NCBI RefSeq assembly: GCF_002741105.1
Contig: NZ_NIQU01000007.1
Coordinates: forward strand, 124,001 to 188,000
Direction: 5' to 3'
Length of the DNA: 64,000 nucleotides
DNA from: Pseudomonas sediminis
Lineage (GTDB): Bacteria > Pseudomonadota > Gammaproteobacteria > Pseudomonadales > Pseudomonadaceae
Shown: positions 1 to 9,021 of the stretch, piece by piece
Layout: each line of letters begins with the position of its first letter
Position numbering within the stretch: the stretch's first letter is position 1
Notes under the pieces: generated by a model
What the model was told of the DNA's origin: nothing
Seen by the model: only the letters and a program-made list of their open reading frames with translations
Databases searched by the model: none
Made by a program: the position numbers and the translations under genes

Positions 1-1792
1 CCTCAGGCAGCGCCAGCAGATCGCGGCCCCAGCATTGCTGCTGCACGGGCTGACCGAGGCGGCCCATGATGGTCGGCACCACGTCGATCTGGCTGCCAAC
101 GGTGTCGCGACTGCTGCCGAAGGTGTCCTGCACGCCAGGGCCGATCAGCAGCAGCGGAACGCTGAAGCGCGAAAGGTCCATCTCGGTAATCTGCTCGTCG
201 TTGCCGAAACCATGGTCACCCAGAACCACGAACAGGGTGTCCTTGAAATAGGGCTCCTGGCGCGCCTTGGCGAAGAACTGGCCGAGCGCCCAGTCGGCGT
301 AGCGCATGGCAGTCAGGTGTTCGTCCAGCGAACCGTGGCCGGTGACGCGCTCGACCGGCAGGTCTTCCGGCAGCGCGTAAGGCGTGTGGTTGGACAGCGT
401 CTGCAGCAGTGCGTAGAACGGCTTGCCCTGGCTGCCAAGCTTGGCCAGTTCTTCGGCGCCGCGGCTGAACATGTCCTGGTCGGACACGCCCCAGGTCGGA
501 TCGATGAACACCGGGTCGACGAAGTCGTCACGGCCGACGAAGTTGCGCATGCCCTGGTTAGCGAAGAAGCCGGATTGGTTATCCCAGGCGAAGCTGCCGT
601 TGTAGACATAAACGTCGTCATAGCCACGGGCACTGAGCAGTTGCGGCAGGCCGGAGAACTGATGGCCGCCTTCAGGCATGCGCATCAGGTATTCGAACGC
701 CGGCAAGTTGGGGAAGCAGGCCATGGTGGCGAACATGCCCTGGTGGGTGTGGGTGCCGTTGGAGAATACGCGCTGGAACAGCAGCCCTTGCTTGGCCAGG
801 GCATCGAAGTTGGGGGTGATGCCGTCCTGGTTGCCCATGGCGCCGATGTAGCGGCCGGCCATGCTCTCCATGAGGATCACCACCACGTTGCGCACCTGCG
901 GCAGTTGGCCTTCGGTTGGGGGCGTGTAAATGCGGCGCACGGCGGCCTGGTCAGGGTCGATCAGCTCATCGCGCGGGGTCAGCAGCAGGTCGCGGGTGAC
1001 CTGCTGTGCTTCGTCAGCCGGCAGGGTGGCCTTCCAGCTGTTGTCGCGGTGATCGGAGAAAAAGTTCTCGGCGGCGTCGACCAGGGTCAGGGTGCCATTA
1101 AGGCCCAGGTGATTGGCGAACATCGAATCGGTGGTATAGGCGTCTCCCCAACGCAGCGGCGGGCCGGAGCGCAGGGTGCCACGGGCAGCAACCACGCAGA
1201 CCAGCAGGAACAGTACGAACACGGCGGTGCGAGCCGGCCAGCGCGGCGGCGCAGCATGCCCGCGCGCACGCGTTGCGCGCTCGATACGGCGGAATAGCCA
1301 GGCCAGCAGCAGCGTCGCCAGGGCCCAGGCCAGCAGCAGGCGCAGCACCGGGAAACCGTTCCAGATCATGCTGGTAACGGTGCCCAGGTCTTCCTGCATG
1401 TACTGGAACACCAGGCTATTCAGGCGCTGGTGAAATTCGCGGTAGAAGTTCAGCTCGACCACGGCGAAGAACAGGCACAGGCTGGTGGCGAACGTCAGCC
1501 AGGCGACGTGCAGACGCCGTGCACGCATCGCCGTGACGCTGAGCAGCGACAGGCTCAACGGCACGCACAAATAGACGATCAGGCGCAGGTCGAAACGCGC
1601 GCCATTGATAAAGGCCTCGACGAAGGTGCTGGCCGGCGTATCGGCGATCAGCGCGTGGTTGTAGGCCAGAAGCCCCAGGCGAGCCAGGGCGAAGAGCAGC
1701 AGCATGCACAGCGCGCTGCCAAGGATGAACGCCAGGTGACTAGCAACACTGACCTGCGCCGCCTTGTGGGCAGCTGGTACGGATGACTGCAT
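1..1792 (-). CDS. LTA synthase family sulfatase, C-terminus beyond window
   Basis: Partial gene, about 597 residues visible; it runs off the left edge. The ATG at 1790-1792 opens a protein with several N-terminal hydrophobic segments in roughly the first 180 residues, followed by a periplasmic alkaline-phosphatase/sulfatase-like domain. Visible family marks are VVILMESMAG (near residue 308, metal-binding Glu), a nucleophile Thr in SNGTHTH (near 343) and LGDHGFGN (near 523, metal-binding Asp/His). Members of this family transfer phosphoglycerol or phosphoethanolamine groups, or hydrolyse sulfate or phosphate esters, at the outer face of the inner membrane. The substrate cannot be told from sequence. 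It is divergent from the next gene. Confidence 0.85.
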   Translation of the reverse strand, partial: MQSSVPAAHKAAQVSVASHLAFILGSALCMLLLFALARLGLLAYNHALIADTPASTFVEAFINGARFDLRLIVYLCVPLSLSLLSVTAMRARRLHVAWLTFATSLCLFFAVVELNFYREFHQRLNSLVFQYMQEDLGTVTSMIWNGFPVLRLLLAWALATLLLAWLFRRIERATRARGHAAPPRWPARTAVFVLFLLVCVVAARGTLRSGPPLRWGDAYTTDSMFANHLGLNGTLTLVDAAENFFSDHRDNSWKATLPADEAQQVTRDLLLTPRDELIDPDQAAVRRIYTPPTEGQLPQVRNVVVILMESMAGRYIGAMGNQDGITPNFDALAKQGLLFQRVFSNGTHTHQGMFATMACFPNLPAFEYLMRMPEGGHQFSGLPQLLSARGYDDVYVYNGSFAWDNQSGFFANQGMRNFVGRDDFVDPVFIDPTWGVSDQDMFSRGAEELAKLGSQGKPFYALLQTLSNHTPYALPEDLPVERVTGHGSLDEHLTAMRYADWALGQFFAKARQEPYFKDTLFVVLGDHGFGNDEQITEMDLSRFSVPLLLIGPGVQDTFGSSRDTVGSQIDVVPTIMGRLGQPVQQQCWGRDLLALPE

Positions 1793-1957
1793 GGATGTGC
1801 CTTGCTCTTTACGGAATACGTGGGCGGGGGCAGTCTGCCTGGGCATAAGTCAAAATTTCGTCAAAACGGCGCTGCCCGCACCCTACTTAGGTGCAATGGG
1901 CAACCCGGCGGGCCAGGGCCACACTGACAACATCCCGAAACTGCGAGGCGCAAGCCC
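1793..1957. other. Divergent intergenic region
   Basis: A 165-bp gap between the divergent sulfatase-like gene and the cNMP/CBS gene. It must hold both promoters. I see no clear operator, repeat or sigma-54 element in it. Confidence 0.5.
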
Positions 1958-3889
1958 ATGAGCAAGGCCGACGCAATGGCCGATGCGGGCAAGACTGCGG
2001 TGCTTCAGAACATCCACGGCACCATGGAGTTCCTGCACAAGTTCCCGCCTTTCAACCAGATGGACACCGCTCACCTGGCGTATCTGGTCGAGCACTGCCA
2101 GCTGCGCTTCTATGCCGAAGGTGACTCGATCATCAAGCCCAGCGATGGCCCGGTCGAGCACTTCTACATCGTCAAACAGGGCCGCGTGCACGGTGAGCGC
2201 CCACACAGCGCCCGGCGCGGCACCGAGACCACTTTTGAGATCACCGCCGGCGAGTGCTTCCCCCTGGCGGCACTGATCGGCGAACGCGCCACGCGCACCG
2301 AACACCTGGCCGCCGAAGATACCTTCTGCCTGCTGTTGGCCAAGCACGCCTTCATCAAGCTGTTCGCCGTTTCCAACCCGCTGCGCGACTTCGCCCTGCG
2401 CGGGGTCAGCAGCCTGCTCGATCAGGTCAACCAGCAGGTACAACTGCGCGCGGTGGAAACCCTCGGCGCGCAATACTCGCTGGACACCCGCCTGGGCGAA
2501 CTGGCCATGCGTCAACCCATCGGCTGCGCGCCCGACACGCCTGTTCGCGATGCCGTGCGGCTTATGCACGAGCAGCACGTGGGCAGCATCGTGGTGCTCG
2601 ATCCGGCCGACAAACCACTGGGCATCTTCACCCTGCGCGACCTGCGCCGGGTGGTCGCCGATGGCGTCGACCTGGCCCAGCCCATCGACAATCTGATGAC
2701 ACCCAATCCGTTTCATCTGCCGCCGGATGCCAGCGCCTTCGATGCCGCCATCGCCATGACCGAGCGGCATATCGCCCACGTCTGCCTGGTGGAACACGAG
2801 AAACTGTGCGGGGTGATTTCCGAGCGCGACCTGTTCAGCCTGCAGCGCGTCGACCTGGTGCATCTGGCGCGTACTATTCGCCATGCCGGCAAGGTAGAGA
2901 CCTTGGCCGGGCTGCGCAGCGATATTCGCCTGCTGGTCGACCGCATGCTCGCCCACGGCGCCAGTTCGACGCAGATCACCCATATCGTCACCCTGCTCAA
3001 CGACCACACCGTATGCCGGGTGATCGAACTGACCCTCGAGGAAATGGGCGATCCGGGTATCCCATTCACCTGGCTGTGCTTCGGCAGCGAGGGCCGCCGC
3101 GAGCAGACCCTGCACACCGACCAGGACAACGGCATCCTTTTCGAGGCGGAAAACGCCAGCGAGGCTGCGGCAATTCGCGAGCGCCTGCTACCGATCGCCC
3201 GCGAGATCAACCAGCGCCTGGCGCAGTGCGGCTTCACCCTGTGCAAGGGCAACATCATGGCCGGCAATCCCGAGCTGTGCCTGTCGCGCCAGGAATGGTC
3301 ACGGCGCTTTGCTGGCTTCGTCCTCGAAGCCACGCCGGAGAATCTGCTGGGCTCGTCGATCTACTTCGACCTGCGCACCATCTGGGGTCCGGACGAAGGC
3401 TGCGAACAACTGCGCGAAGAATTGCTCGGCCGCGTCGCCAGCAACAGCCTGTTCCAGAAGATGCTGGCCGAGAACGCTCTACGCCAGCGCCCGCCGGTCG
3501 GGCGCTTCCGTGATTTCGTGGTGGCCCGTTCCGGCGCCGACAAGGACACCCTCGACCTCAAGGTGCAGGGCCTGACGCCTTTCGTCGACGGCGCGCGCCT
3601 GCTGGCACTGGCCAACGGCATCAGCGCAGTCGGCACCCTCGAGCGTTTGCGCGCGTTGATCACCAAGGGCGTGATCGATGCGCTGGACGGCGCCGCCTAT
3701 GAAGAGGCCTATCATTTCATTCAGCAGACGCGTATGCAGCAGCATCAGTTGCAGGCACGTGACGAGCTGCCCTATTCCAATCGGGTCGACCCCGACCACC
3801 TCAACCACCTGGACCGGCGTATTCTGCGCGAGTCGTTCCGCCAGGCGCAGCGCCTGCAGAGCAGCCTGGCCATGAGGTATCAGTTATGA
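1958..3889 (+). CDS. cNMP-binding / CBS-pair / DUF294 nucleotidyltransferase-like signalling protein
   Basis: A soluble 643-residue protein. Domain order: cyclic-nucleotide-binding fold (about 30-140), two CBS motifs (about 170-290, each with the pattern VGSIVVLD...GIFTLRDL), a DUF294 GlnD-like nucleotidyltransferase region (about 320-455, GSEGRREQTLHTDQDNG) and the DUF294 C-terminal domain. This resembles an adenylate/cNMP-sensing regulator with a GlnD-type uridylyl/adenylyl transferase module. In many proteobacteria such genes are linked to the DUF4212/VC_2705 sodium:solute symporter pair, which lies at 6844-8880 here, and to a DnaQ-like exonuclease, which overlaps its stop codon. A role in sensing energy state to control acetate or solute uptake is inference. 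ATG at 1958 gives the family length. Confidence 0.85.
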   Translation: MSKADAMADAGKTAVLQNIHGTMEFLHKFPPFNQMDTAHLAYLVEHCQLRFYAEGDSIIKPSDGPVEHFYIVKQGRVHGERPHSARRGTETTFEITAGECFPLAALIGERATRTEHLAAEDTFCLLLAKHAFIKLFAVSNPLRDFALRGVSSLLDQVNQQVQLRAVETLGAQYSLDTRLGELAMRQPIGCAPDTPVRDAVRLMHEQHVGSIVVLDPADKPLGIFTLRDLRRVVADGVDLAQPIDNLMTPNPFHLPPDASAFDAAIAMTERHIAHVCLVEHEKLCGVISERDLFSLQRVDLVHLARTIRHAGKVETLAGLRSDIRLLVDRMLAHGASSTQITHIVTLLNDHTVCRVIELTLEEMGDPGIPFTWLCFGSEGRREQTLHTDQDNGILFEAENASEAAAIRERLLPIAREINQRLAQCGFTLCKGNIMAGNPELCLSRQEWSRRFAGFVLEATPENLLGSSIYFDLRTIWGPDEGCEQLREELLGRVASNSLFQKMLAENALRQRPPVGRFRDFVVARSGADKDTLDLKVQGLTPFVDGARLLALANGISAVGTLERLRALITKGVIDALDGAAYEEAYHFIQQTRMQQHQLQARDELPYSNRVDPDHLNHLDRRILRESFRQAQRLQSSLAMRYQL

Positions 3890-4587
3890 GCAAGTTCACC
3901 TGGTTCACCGGCCGCGGTCCGGCCCTGACCCAGCAGCAGTTGCAACGCCGCGATGCCTTGAGCGCCCCAGCAGCGTTCGACGACCGTCCGCTGCACCAGC
4001 AGCGCTTCGTCGTGCTCGATCTGGAAACCACCGGCCTGAACATGCGTCGTGACCAGGTGCTGGCCATCGGCGCGGTGGTGATCGACAACGGCGCCATCGA
4101 CTTCGCCGAACAGTTCGAATGCACCCTGCACCGCGCCGATCATCAGGCCAGCGCCAGCACCCTGATTCACGGCATCGCCCCCAGCGAAGTGGCCCGTGGC
4201 GTCGAGCCGAGCGAGGCGCTGCTGGATTTCATGGAGTTCGTCGGCAGCAGCCCGCTGCTGGCCTTCCATGCCGAATTCGACCAGCGCATGCTCGCTCGCG
4301 CACTGCGCCAGAGCCTGGGCTATCGCCTGCAGCACAGCTTCTTCGATGTCGCCGAGATCGCACCGCTACTGTGTCCGCAATCGCGTGTTCGCCAGGGCGG
4401 GCTCGACGACTGGGTCGCCGAATTCGGCCTGCAGGTACACCAGCGTCACAACGCCAGTGCCGATGCGCTGGTGACCGCCGAACTGGCGCTGATGCTGTTC
4501 AGCAAAGCGCGGCGCCAGGGCATCGACAGTCTTTGCGAGCTGGAGCGCCAACTGGCCAGCCGGCGGCGGCGCCAGCACGCCATGTAA
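3886..4587 (+). CDS. DnaQ-like 3'-5' exonuclease (DEDD family)
   Basis: A 233-residue exonuclease of the PolC/epsilon type. Motif I is VLDLETTGL (Asp and Glu metal ligands), motif II is the region FHAEFDQRML, and motif III is HNASADALVTAEL. It lacks a polymerase domain and is probably a stand-alone exonuclease, not the replicative proofreading subunit. Its ATG overlaps the upstream stop (ATGA, 3886-3889), so the two genes are translationally coupled. Why this nuclease is coupled to a cNMP/CBS protein is unknown; the pairing is recurrent in Pseudomonas. A REP-like inverted repeat follows. Confidence 0.85.
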   Translation: MSKFTWFTGRGPALTQQQLQRRDALSAPAAFDDRPLHQQRFVVLDLETTGLNMRRDQVLAIGAVVIDNGAIDFAEQFECTLHRADHQASASTLIHGIAPSEVARGVEPSEALLDFMEFVGSSPLLAFHAEFDQRMLARALRQSLGYRLQHSFFDVAEIAPLLCPQSRVRQGGLDDWVAEFGLQVHQRHNASADALVTAELALMLFSKARRQGIDSLCELERQLASRRRRQHAM

Positions 4588-4604
4588 TAGGTGCCATGTA
4601 GGGT

Positions 4605-4683
4605 CGTAGGGTGGATGAGGCTCTTTTCATCCACCATGAGGGCAACAACCCCGGTGGATGGGTGAAGCGTCATCCACCCTACG
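4605..4683. repeat. REP-like inverted repeat
   Basis: CGTAGGGTGGATGA at 4605-4618 is repeated inverted at 4670-4683, with a second pair of GGATGA/TCATCC arms between them. It lies between two convergent genes, where it may also act as a bidirectional transcript end. Confidence 0.8.
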
Positions 4684-4688
4684 GGAAC

Positions 4689-5996
4689 CTAGAGATCGCG
4701 CATCAGCAGCCCGTATTCCAATTGCACATCTGTCGGCAGCGGCAGATAAAGCACGTGACCGTCGCCCGGCGCCACCTGCTGCGCCTGGCCCTGCGCGTTC
4801 TGCAGGTGTTCCAACGTGAAACGCAGATTACCCTGTGGCGTCATCAACTCCAGTCCATCGCCCACCGCAAAGCGGTTCTTCACCCGCACCTCGACCAGCT
4901 CGCCACGGCGCTCACCGGTGAGTTCGCCAACGAACTGCTGGCGCTCCGCGACCGAGCTGCCGCGCGCGTAGTTCTGGTATTCGTCGTGCACATGACGACG
5001 CAGAAAACCCTCGGTATAACCGCGATGCGCCAGTGACTCCAGGCTGCCGAGCAGGCTCGGGTCGAAGGGTTTGCCGGCCAGCGCATCGTCGATGGCTCGG
5101 CGGTAGACCTGCGCCGTGCGCGCCACGTAGAAATGGCTCTTGGTGCGCCCCTCGATCTTCAGCGAATGCACACCCATGCGCAGCAGGCGCTCGACGTGCT
5201 GCACCGCGCGCAGGTCCTTGGAGTTCATGATGTAGGTGCCGTGCTCGTCTTCGAAAGCGGCCATTTCTTCAACTGGACGACCGGCCTCTTCGAGCACGAA
5301 AGCCTGAGTGCTCGGCGCGCCCTGCCCTAGCGTCGGCTCGACCACACGGACGATTTCGCCCAGTTCGTTCTCGGTTGCCGTCGTGGCTTGGTACTTCCAG
5401 CGGCAGGCGTTGGTACAGGTGCCCTGGTTGGGATCGCGGCGATTGATGTAGCCCGACAGCAGGCAACGCCCGGAATAGGCCATGCACAGTGCGCCGTGGA
5501 CGAACACTTCCAGCTCCATACCCGGTACCTGGCTACGGATTTCCTCGATCTCTTCCAACGCCAGCTCACGCGAGAGGATCACTCGGCTCAGCCCCTGCTG
5601 CCGCCAGAACTCGACGCTGGCCCAGTTCACCGCGTTGGCCTGCACCGAGAGGTGAATCGGCATCTGCGGATAATGCTGACGTACCAGCATGATCAGGCCC
5701 GGGTCGGACATGATCAGCGCATCGGGCGCCATCTCGATCACCGGCGCCAGGTCCTTGAGGAAGGTCCTGAGCTTGGCGTTGTGCGGGGCGATGTTGACCA
5801 CCACGTAGAACTGCTTGCCCTGCGCGTGCGCCTCAGCGATGCCGAGGGCCAGGTTGGCGTGGTCGAACTCGTTGTTGCGCACGCGCAGGCTGTAACGCGG
5901 CTGCCCGGCATACACCGCATCGGCGCCGTAGGCGAAGGCGTAACGCATGTTCTTCAGGCTGCCAGCTGGCGACAGCAGTTCGGGGAAACGGGGCAT
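4689..5996 (-). CDS. trhP: tRNA 5-hydroxyuridine (ho5U34) biosynthesis protein, U32 peptidase family
   Basis: A 435-residue U32-family protein closely matching E. coli YegQ/TrhP from the start (ELLSPAGSLKNMRYAFAYGA). It carries the family signature near HGALCMAYSGRCLLSGYIN and the cysteines of the segment ending CTNACRWKY, which are thought to bind an iron-sulfur cluster. TrhP uses prephenate-dependent chemistry to hydroxylate U34 of wobble-uridine tRNAs. Despite the U32 peptidase label, no protease activity is expected. The full family length is present and the gene appears monocistronic. Confidence 0.9.
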   Translation of the reverse strand: MPRFPELLSPAGSLKNMRYAFAYGADAVYAGQPRYSLRVRNNEFDHANLALGIAEAHAQGKQFYVVVNIAPHNAKLRTFLKDLAPVIEMAPDALIMSDPGLIMLVRQHYPQMPIHLSVQANAVNWASVEFWRQQGLSRVILSRELALEEIEEIRSQVPGMELEVFVHGALCMAYSGRCLLSGYINRRDPNQGTCTNACRWKYQATTATENELGEIVRVVEPTLGQGAPSTQAFVLEEAGRPVEEMAAFEDEHGTYIMNSKDLRAVQHVERLLRMGVHSLKIEGRTKSHFYVARTAQVYRRAIDDALAGKPFDPSLLGSLESLAHRGYTEGFLRRHVHDEYQNYARGSSVAERQQFVGELTGERRGELVEVRVKNRFAVGDGLELMTPQGNLRFTLEHLQNAQGQAQQVAPGDGHVLYLPLPTDVQLEYGLLMRDL

Positions 5997-6113
5997 GACC
6001 GCAAGCTCGAAAATCCGGGGCTGGCGATTCTATGCAGGTGGCAGGCGTGGATATTGATCTGGGTCTATCGGGCGCAGAAAAGCAGCCGAGTCAGGCACCA
6101 TCAGTGAAGGGTC

Positions 6114-6220
6114 GGTGCGCAAGGCGCACCCTACAGTGAGAGGCGTCCGCAAATAGGGAGTGATGGCCCAGTTCACGCGCACCGATGCTGCGCTTTCGCG
6201 TAGGGTGCGCCGTGCGCACC
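6114..6220. repeat. REP-type repeats, GTAGGGTGCGC family
   Basis: Two palindromic units in opposite orientation: GGTGCGC..GCGCACCCTAC at 6114-6134 and GTAGGGTGCGC..GTGCGCACC at 6200-6220. The same unit recurs near 29021-29084, 43986 and 56460-56517. Confidence 0.8.
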
Positions 6221-6245
6221 ACTGCCGCGACACAAGAATGACGGG

Positions 6246-6752
6246 CTAGCGACACACTTGGCGATACAGCGCGTCGTCCTTGTCGATGCGCTTGAGCTGG
6301 GCAAGCTGAGGCTGCTTTTTCTCGTCCAGCGGCAACAACTCGCCAGTTGCGCAATTGAGCAGATGAGCTCGGTGCGAGACGTGGTCGATGTGCTGCTTCT
6401 CGAAACGATAGAGCATGAACTCGGCCACTTGCGCGTCCGCCACCTGCTCGCGCACGACGCTCTTGCTGTCGAGCACGGTGAAGGCGGTGACCATCGGCAC
6501 GAAGTAGCTCCACGGGCGCCAGAACACGTGACCCGCTTCGGTCGCGACCACAACCGACTCCTTGGGCTGGCGCGCCTGCTGATGCTCGAACCAGGAGTAC
6601 TCGTAGAACACCTGATAGCCCAGCATCCCCAAGCCACCGAACAGCGGCACGATCCACTTCGGCAGTTTGTTACGCGTCAGTTTACGCAGCAGCAGAGCGA
6701 TACCGGCAGCGCCGAGCCCCGCCACCACGATGGCAAGCAAAGTCCACAACAT
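6246..6752 (-). CDS. Small membrane-anchored protein of unknown function
   Basis: A 168-residue protein with one or two hydrophobic segments at the N-terminus (about residues 3-22 and 33-47) and a soluble C-terminal part rich in charged residues. I do not recognise a catalytic motif. It follows the symporter genes on the same strand, but a strong terminator ends only about 13 bases before its start. It is therefore probably expressed by read-through or from a promoter overlapping the terminator. There is no strong ribosome-binding site before the ATG. Confidence 0.7.
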   Translation of the reverse strand: MLWTLLAIVVAGLGAAGIALLLRKLTRNKLPKWIVPLFGGLGMLGYQVFYEYSWFEHQQARQPKESVVVATEAGHVFWRPWSYFVPMVTAFTVLDSKSVVREQVADAQVAEFMLYRFEKQHIDHVSHRAHLLNCATGELLPLDEKKQPQLAQLKRIDKDDALYRQVCR

Positions 6753-6765
6753 ATGGTTGTTCCCG

Positions 6766-6797
6766 AAAAAAGACGGGCCTCCAGTGGAGGCCCGTCT
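6766..6797 (-). terminator. Rho-independent terminator of the symporter operon
   Basis: A perfect 12-bp stem (AGACGGGCCTCC / GGAGGCCCGTCT) with a 3-base loop, followed on the minus strand by six T. It lies 47 bases after the symporter stop codon. Confidence 0.9.
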
Positions 6798-6843
6798 GTC
6801 AGAGCCTGGACCATCGACAGATGGCGTCAGGCCAGGATTATGC

Positions 6844-8613
6844 TTAGTGGTTCAGAGCGGCACCAGCACCTTTGGGGGTACGTACGCTTTCCACCAGGTC
6901 CTGGATTTCCTGCGGCGGTGCAACAGTGACCTGCGATACGCCGTAAGCCACAGCGAAGTTGATCAGCGCACCGACGGTACCGAAGGAAGCCGGGGAGATA
7001 CCCATGAACCACTGGTCCGGGGTGTTCGGCAGCATGTTGGTGCCCGGAATGAAGAACCAGCCCAGGTAGGTGAAGATGTACAGCAGGGTGATCACCAGGC
7101 CGGCGACCATACCGCAGATCGCACCCTTGTCGTTCATGCGCTTGGAGAAGATCCCCATCATCAGCACCGGGAACAGGGTCGCCGCCGCAATACCGAAGGC
7201 CAATGCCACCACCTGCGCGGCGAATCCGGGTGGATTCAAGCCCAGGTAGGTCGCCAGCAGAATCGCCGCAGCCATCGATAGCCGCGCTGCCATCATCTCG
7301 TTCTTCTCGCTGATCTTCGGATTGATCAAGGTCTTGATCAGGTCATGACTGATCGCCGAAGAAATCGCCAGCAACAAACCAGCCGCCGTCGACAGTGCCG
7401 CCGCAATGGCGCCCGCCGCAATCAGGCCGACCACCCAACCTGGCAGGTTGGCGATCTCCGGGTTGGCCAGAACCAGGATGTCGTTGTTCACGGTCAGCTC
7501 GTTACCGTTCCAGCCACGCTCCTGAGCGGTCGCAGTAAAGGCCGGTGCAGCATCGTTGTACATCTGGATGCGGCCGTCGCCGTTCTTGTCTTCCCACTTG
7601 ATCAGGCCGGTTTGCTCCCAGTTCTTGACCCACTCAGGACGCTCGTCATAGGACAGGGCAGGAGCCGAGGCGCCTTCCGGATAGATGGTGGTCACCAGGT
7701 TCAGGCGCGCCATCGAAGCAACAGCCGGCGCGGTGAGGTAGAGCATGGCGATGAAGATCAGGGTCCAACCCGCCGACCAGCGTGCGTCGGAAACCTTGGG
7801 CACGGTGAAGAAGCGGATGATGACGTGCGGCAGACCAGCAGTACCGATCATCAGCGACATGGTGAACAGCACCATGTTCAGCTTGTTGTCGACATCGGCG
7901 GTGTAGGCAGCGAAGCCCAGGTCACGCACCACTTCATCGAGTTTCTGCAACAGCGGCACGCCGGACTCGACGTGGTCACCGAACAGGCCCAGCGGCGGGA
8001 TCGGGTTACCGGTCAGCTGCAGGGAGATGAAGATCGCCGGGATGGTGTAGGCCACGATCAGTACCACGTACTGCGCAACCTGAGTGTAGGTGATGCCCTT
8101 CATGCCACCGAATACGGCGTAGGCGAATACCACCGCTGCAGCGATCCAGATACCCGTGGAGTTGCTCACTTCGAGGAAGCGCGAGAAGGCAACACCGGCA
8201 CCGGCCATCTGACCGATCACGTAGGTCACGGAGATGATCACCAGGCAGATCACTGCAGTCAGACGTGCGCCACGGCTGTAGAAGCGATCACCGATGAAGT
8301 CCGGCACGGTAAATTTGCCGAACTTGCGCAGGTAGGGCGCCAGCAGCATCGCCAGCAGCACATAACCACCGGTCCAACCCATGAGAAAGGTGGAGTTGGC
8401 ATAACCACCGGCGGCAATAAGGCCCGCCATGGAAATGAAGGAAGCTGCGGACATCCAGTCAGCGGCTGTCGCCATACCGTTGGTGACCGGATGCACACCA
8501 CCGCCAGCGACGTAGAACTCTTTGGTGGAGCCGGCACGCGCCCAGATGGCGATGCCGATGTAGAGCGCGAAGGACGCGCCTACGAACAACATGTTGATAA
8601 CGAATTGGCTCAT
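6844..8613 (-). CDS. Sodium:solute symporter large subunit (VC_2705 / ActP-like)
   Basis: A 589-residue inner-membrane symporter of the SSS family with about 13 predicted helices, starting MSQFVINMLFVGASFALYIG. The conserved sodium-binding region ATAADWMSAASFISMAG is near residues 50-70. A hydrophilic insert at about 325-375 and the neighbouring DUF4212 subunit identify the VC_2705-type large subunit, often annotated as a cation/acetate symporter (ActP). Acetate or a related monocarboxylate is a likely substrate but not proven. I chose the ATG at 8611-8613 over the GTG two codons earlier, because the GAGGAG formed by the end of the upstream gene sits 9 bases before the ATG. Confidence 0.9.
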   Translation of the reverse strand: MSQFVINMLFVGASFALYIGIAIWARAGSTKEFYVAGGGVHPVTNGMATAADWMSAASFISMAGLIAAGGYANSTFLMGWTGGYVLLAMLLAPYLRKFGKFTVPDFIGDRFYSRGARLTAVICLVIISVTYVIGQMAGAGVAFSRFLEVSNSTGIWIAAAVVFAYAVFGGMKGITYTQVAQYVVLIVAYTIPAIFISLQLTGNPIPPLGLFGDHVESGVPLLQKLDEVVRDLGFAAYTADVDNKLNMVLFTMSLMIGTAGLPHVIIRFFTVPKVSDARWSAGWTLIFIAMLYLTAPAVASMARLNLVTTIYPEGASAPALSYDERPEWVKNWEQTGLIKWEDKNGDGRIQMYNDAAPAFTATAQERGWNGNELTVNNDILVLANPEIANLPGWVVGLIAAGAIAAALSTAAGLLLAISSAISHDLIKTLINPKISEKNEMMAARLSMAAAILLATYLGLNPPGFAAQVVALAFGIAAATLFPVLMMGIFSKRMNDKGAICGMVAGLVITLLYIFTYLGWFFIPGTNMLPNTPDQWFMGISPASFGTVGALINFAVAYGVSQVTVAPPQEIQDLVESVRTPKGAGAALNH

Positions 8614-8619
8614 GACCAC

Positions 8620-8880
8620 TTACTCCTCAACGCCATATTCTTTATCGAGTTTGTTCAGTCTCCACGCGTAGTGAAAAATGAGCCCGATAAAGAAGAGGAT
8701 TGAGCCTTGCTGGGCGAACCAGAATCCGAGGTCGGAACCGCCAACGGAGATTCCCGCGACCATCGGGCGCAGGATCATGGCGAATCCATAGGAAACCAGC
8801 GCCCAGACAATCAGGCTCCAGGTGATGAGCCGCACATTGGCCTTCCAATAGGCCGCGGCATTGCTTTGTTCAGAAGTCAT
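8620..8880 (-). CDS. DUF4212 sodium:solute symporter small subunit
   Basis: An 86-residue protein with two transmembrane helices (about 18-40 and 52-74), matching the DUF4212 family found immediately upstream of VC_2705-type symporters. It probably forms a complex with the large subunit, whose start lies 6 bases past this stop. A GGAGG ribosome-binding site precedes the ATG. The next upstream gene on this strand lies across the gap 8881-9021. Confidence 0.9.
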   Translation of the reverse strand: MTSEQSNAAAYWKANVRLITWSLIVWALVSYGFAMILRPMVAGISVGGSDLGFWFAQQGSILFFIGLIFHYAWRLNKLDKEYGVEE

Positions 8881-9021
8881 AGACGCCTCCGGTTATTGTT
8901 ATTCTGATGCAGCTTCAAGCTAGCAGCAGGCCAGTACCGACCGACAGCTAGACATTGGTATTAGCCGCATCGCAGAGCGCTTCTGGAACGTCTTATCCCA
9001 CCCGAGCAATACACAGCGCCT
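8881..9021. promoter_or_regulatory. Upstream region of the symporter operon
   Basis: 141 bp holding the promoter of the DUF4212-symporter operon. On the minus strand TGGCCTGCTGCTAGC has GG and GC 10 bases apart, as in sigma-54 promoters, but the -12 element (TAGC) is poor, so this is only a weak candidate. Confidence 0.3.

Noticed and set aside
8905-8960. Sigma-54 promoter for the symporter operon
   Set aside because: GG and GC are 10 bases apart, but the -12 element reads TAGC and no enhancer site is visible.
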